Shown one piece after another: positions 60,586 to 64,000 of a stretch of DNA of 64,000 bases (positions within the stretch are counted from its first letter, which is position 1; each line of letters opens with the position of its first letter). The notes under the pieces were generated by a model. That model worked only from the letters and a program-made list of their open reading frames with translations, had not been told where the DNA came from and did no database searches. Both the position numbers and the translations under genes were made by a program. Source of the DNA: Chrysomallon squamiferum (lineage: Eukaryota > Mollusca > Gastropoda > Neomphalida > Peltospiridae); contig CM022677.1 in NCBI GenBank assembly GCA_012295275.1, forward strand, positions 9,613,304 through 9,677,303, written 5' to 3'.

Positions 60586-63500
60586 CTGAGCATTGTAAAA
60601 ATACATTTTTTCTTTTTTTTTTTTCTTTTTTGGTAGGTTTTGCTATATAATTACATTGTTTTTCAAGCAGTCTAAGAGATAAAGTTGCCATTAATCCTAT
60701 GTTCAAGTTGATTAGACCACAGTCTCTTTATAAAAACAGGATTAGTACTTAGTAATAATTGTTTATGGGATAAAATCCATTTTTGCCACAAGTGTGTACA
60801 TGCACCTCAACACATTTTGTTTTTAAATGTAAATTATACCCGATATTTGATAGTTCACTTCTGATCTTTCACACAATATAAAATACATCACACTATACAG
60901 ATGATGTCAAGACATAGGTTATACAAGCATATCGTGAATATGCCTGAAGTCACACCTCCATACTTGTATTACCCAACACTGACTTACTTGGGGCAATGTA
61001 ATAAAACCTCTGTCACAGATAGGTAACTAATAGGCGTATTTTTCAAATCTCTTTTATTATTATTATTATTATTTTATTTCATATATCTATCTATGTGAAT
61101 GTTTTGGACTGAACTGGCTTTTAATTTAATTTGCTGGTTATAAAGAGTAAATGAACTGAAGAAATTGTTGGAGTATATATTGTATTCATCAGCTTTGCTT
61201 TAATAGATCTTCTTTGTAATTAACTAAAACCAAATAATGAAAAAATAACTTTATAATTTAATGGGTCACATATCTCTATGCATTTCACAAACTGGAGTTC
61301 ATTGTTGCCCTTAGGTGTTGTGGTAGATGATTGGATGAATTTCCTGTTACCCATTATAAAAGCTACTTCCCTGCAGGAAACTATATTAAAAATCTCTTGC
61401 AAATAATAGTAATCAACAAATATAAACAGCATTTAATATTAAAAACCAAGAAACAGAATAACAAATTGAAATAAAGTAATGTTAAGTATTCCTCATTCAA
61501 ACATTTTGTTTTTGCTATATTTTTAATTTATTCTTTCAAACATTCAGGAATATTTTACAAAAGATTTAAAATTACATATACATATATGATTAGATTGTTT
61601 TGATTTCCTGACTAATACTGCCAGTGTAACAGGAAATAATAGAAACATAACTGAAATAACTGCAGTTTAATTATATATTTATTACTGTATAAAGTATGGT
61701 GCTGAAGCATGAAGAGGTATTCTTCAATTGTGAAAATCAAACAGATTTTGTCAAATAACTACAAATGTTCATTTTTCTTTATTACTGTCACTTACCACAA
61801 GGCTAATTAAAGGCAGAAATTTATGATTTATCAGTTCAATAAAATACAACTTTTCTCACAGGGTAGCTATAGGCATTTTTATCTAATTGTTGAAAGTGTA
61901 AATAAAAACTAAATTTTTTAAATATGTGGCTTGTGAAAGCAAGAGCTGTCTGTAAAATAACAACTTTATTTATCTGACATTAACATTTGAGTAAAATGTG
62001 GATGTATACATATGCAGCTATATTTTCTTGAATCTGAATAAATGGACATGTTTCATTTTATTATGCCAGACTTTTTTACCATCTCTGAAAAAACTGCTGC
62101 AAATACTGTTCATCTTAGTTTTTGCATCATTTGTAAAATTTTATTTTGTGTCATCAATGTCACATAATATTCATTAAAAAGAGTAATTCTAACTGTGTGA
62201 ACTACATCATGCTCCCTTATATTTTCATTATTTAAATGTAGAAAATAATTTATATTTTTCTTGAATAAGAGACACTGATATGGTTGCATTATGTTTTATA
62301 AATCAGTTTCTTCTGAAATAACAAACTCATTCACAATGATGCATTGCGAAGTGATTTGTCAAAATTATTTTTGATGAGCTGGATAATGTTGGCAATTTTT
62401 GTTTTTTCATCATGATTTTCTTTTACTTTCTGAGAAATTCATGCTCATACTTCATATTTATCATGTGTCTTGATGCATGCTTAGACAGGCTCTGGTGTCA
62501 CACCATTCTGCTCACCTGATAAATGATATACTAGATACAATTACAACTACAACGTACAGCTGGAAATGATATCAGTGAACATACAGCTATATGAAATAAT
62601 ACAACGGTATTATACTATAAAAAACAGGTGTTACAGAGAGAAATAAAACAGATTTTACATGTATATATATATTTTTGATTTTTTTTCCGCAAAAAATAAA
62701 ACAATAACATTTTTTTAAATTGTTTTAAACACTTTACTGAAATTCTTTAAATACGTGAAGCAGACAATCCATTTTATTACTCTGACATATTTAACATGTA
62801 AGGTTGGTTATACAATACAGAATTATATGTCAAAATAGTCACTAATTATATTGGGTTCAAATTAGATAAATAATTCCTTTCTCTCAGTATCACCTCATGT
62901 AGTTAATTATGAGTTGAATAAAAACAATTATTAATTAATTGAATGTGTTCTTTTTGTTTATTATTTTATTTTTAAACATTTTTTAAAAACATTTATGATT
63001 TTTGTGCAAACAGAATTAATTAAAATTATTACTAATATTTCATTTAAAAATAGATGTTATGTTTTCTTTCATTTTTCAAACTTTATTCATTATATAGACA
63101 GATTTCAAAAATGCATCATTTACTTAATATTTAAAAATAAATAAATAATTTACAACTGATTTGTTCTCTAGCTATTTTTTTATTTATGTCAAGCACATAA
63201 AATGTATGTTACAAAACCCCAAATGTAAACATTAACAAATTCACCCTCAAAAGCTTCAGATGAAACAGATTTATATAATCTGCATCTTTTTCACAATTTA
63301 TCCTGCAATTCCTGATTTATATTAGTAATGTCAATTAATACAAAACAATTCACTTTCTTAACTGGACATATGACCATTTTTTTTTATACAAATGACAGAA
63401 AAAAAGAAAGAGATGGAGAAAAAAGTTATATTTCTCTCTCTCTGAGTTAGTACTATTTAATGAATTTTTTATTTGTTTGTTTATGTTAATTGTAGCTCAT

Positions 63501-64000
63501 TCTATAGCAGATGTTACAACTAATACTTAATTTCAATACACTAGAATCAAAGCTTTACGGTTCAGTGAATTTCCATTTCAGCTTATATAATTTGAGAATT
63601 TATAACTTGTAGCTTGTATTTAGACATTATGCAATAATATGACACTATATTATTGTCAGTTATAACACACATACTTCATCACATCTCAAAAGCACGTTAT
63701 TTACTTCACACAAAGATTTCTATTTTTTTTATAGTAAGACCAAGGGTTATTTTATATGCACACCCCCATACTATGGGCACAGATCTTTTATAGCACTTCC
63801 CTCTCTATGGGCATATATCTTTTATAAAACTGTGCTCGTAAAACTGACATTTCGGACATGTACTCTAACCACTTATCTATAGAACTATTAATGCAACTAC
63901 ATATTAATGAAATACTAACTTATATAATATATAAATGTTTTATTTTTACACACACACACACACACACAGGTGTGCAACAAATATACCAAGGTCTCTATTC

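Larger units (their letters stand above)
53993..64000. other. AT-rich sequence upstream of the Ig1 exon, probably receptor intron 1
   Basis: No CpG-rich promoter and no convincing signal-peptide exon in 10 kb, so this is most likely intron. It contains the ~58 bp minisatellite, an AT repeat (59313-59360) and CA at the right edge. A 54 bp minus-strand candidate exon at 60532-60585 is phase-compatible but unsupported by homology. Confidence 0.5.

Noticed and set aside
62517-62560. 44 bp minus-strand hydrophobic candidate exon as the receptor signal peptide
   Set aside because: Its only open frame ends in phase 2, incompatible with the phase-1 entry of the Ig1 exon, and it has no ATG.

Overview
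The window looks like an intron-rich, AT-rich animal genome, most likely a mollusc or another lophotrochozoan. The evidence is the gene content (an invertebrate-type cholinesterase, a DCC/neogenin-superfamily receptor, a Golgi carbohydrate sulfotransferase), GT-AG introns with mostly phase-1 domain boundaries, and very abundant CA, GA, ATT, GATA and TTTA microsatellites. Species cannot be assigned from the sequence alone.

Layout. (1) 413-3588 (+): the 3' part of a carbohydrate sulfotransferase gene. It has two exons split by a 1.9 kb intron filled with four tandem ~325 bp copies that duplicate the end of the first exon and its splice donor. The membrane-anchor exon lies off the left edge. (2) 3589-6360: a convergent 3' intergenic region. 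(3) 6361-9551 (-): a complete acetylcholinesterase-type gene. One large exon carries almost the whole catalytic domain, and two small exons carry the conserved C-terminal helix/disulphide segment and a hydrophobic, probably GPI-directing tail. The oxyanion-hole Gly119 (Torpedo numbering) is replaced by serine. (4) 9552-14350: mostly simple repeats, with two candidate exons of an unidentified minus-strand gene (12172-12279 and 14146-14168). (5) 14350-20131: a 5.8 kb minisatellite of 52/57 bp units with higher-order structure. Its left half carries 16 perfect TGACGTCA (CRE) palindromes. (6) 20132-29452: AT-rich intergenic sequence that grades into the probable 3' UTR of the next gene. (7) 29453-53992 (-): twenty exons of a transmembrane receptor with four Ig and five FN3 domains, a single membrane span and a long cytoplasmic tail, i.e. 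a protogenin-like member of the DCC family. Every splice phase closes, giving 1,316 codons plus stop. The signal-peptide exon is missing and is probably beyond 64 kb. (8) 53993-64000: AT-rich intron or upstream sequence with a diverged ~58 bp minisatellite.

The three recognised genes are not functionally linked beyond all acting in the secretory pathway or at the cell surface. The most notable points are the natural Gly119-to-Ser cholinesterase, the CRE-bearing higher-order array, the splice-donor-duplicating intronic repeat, and the complete exon map of the protogenin-like receptor. Exon boundaries were read by eye from splice sites and frame closure; no database or transcript was consulted.
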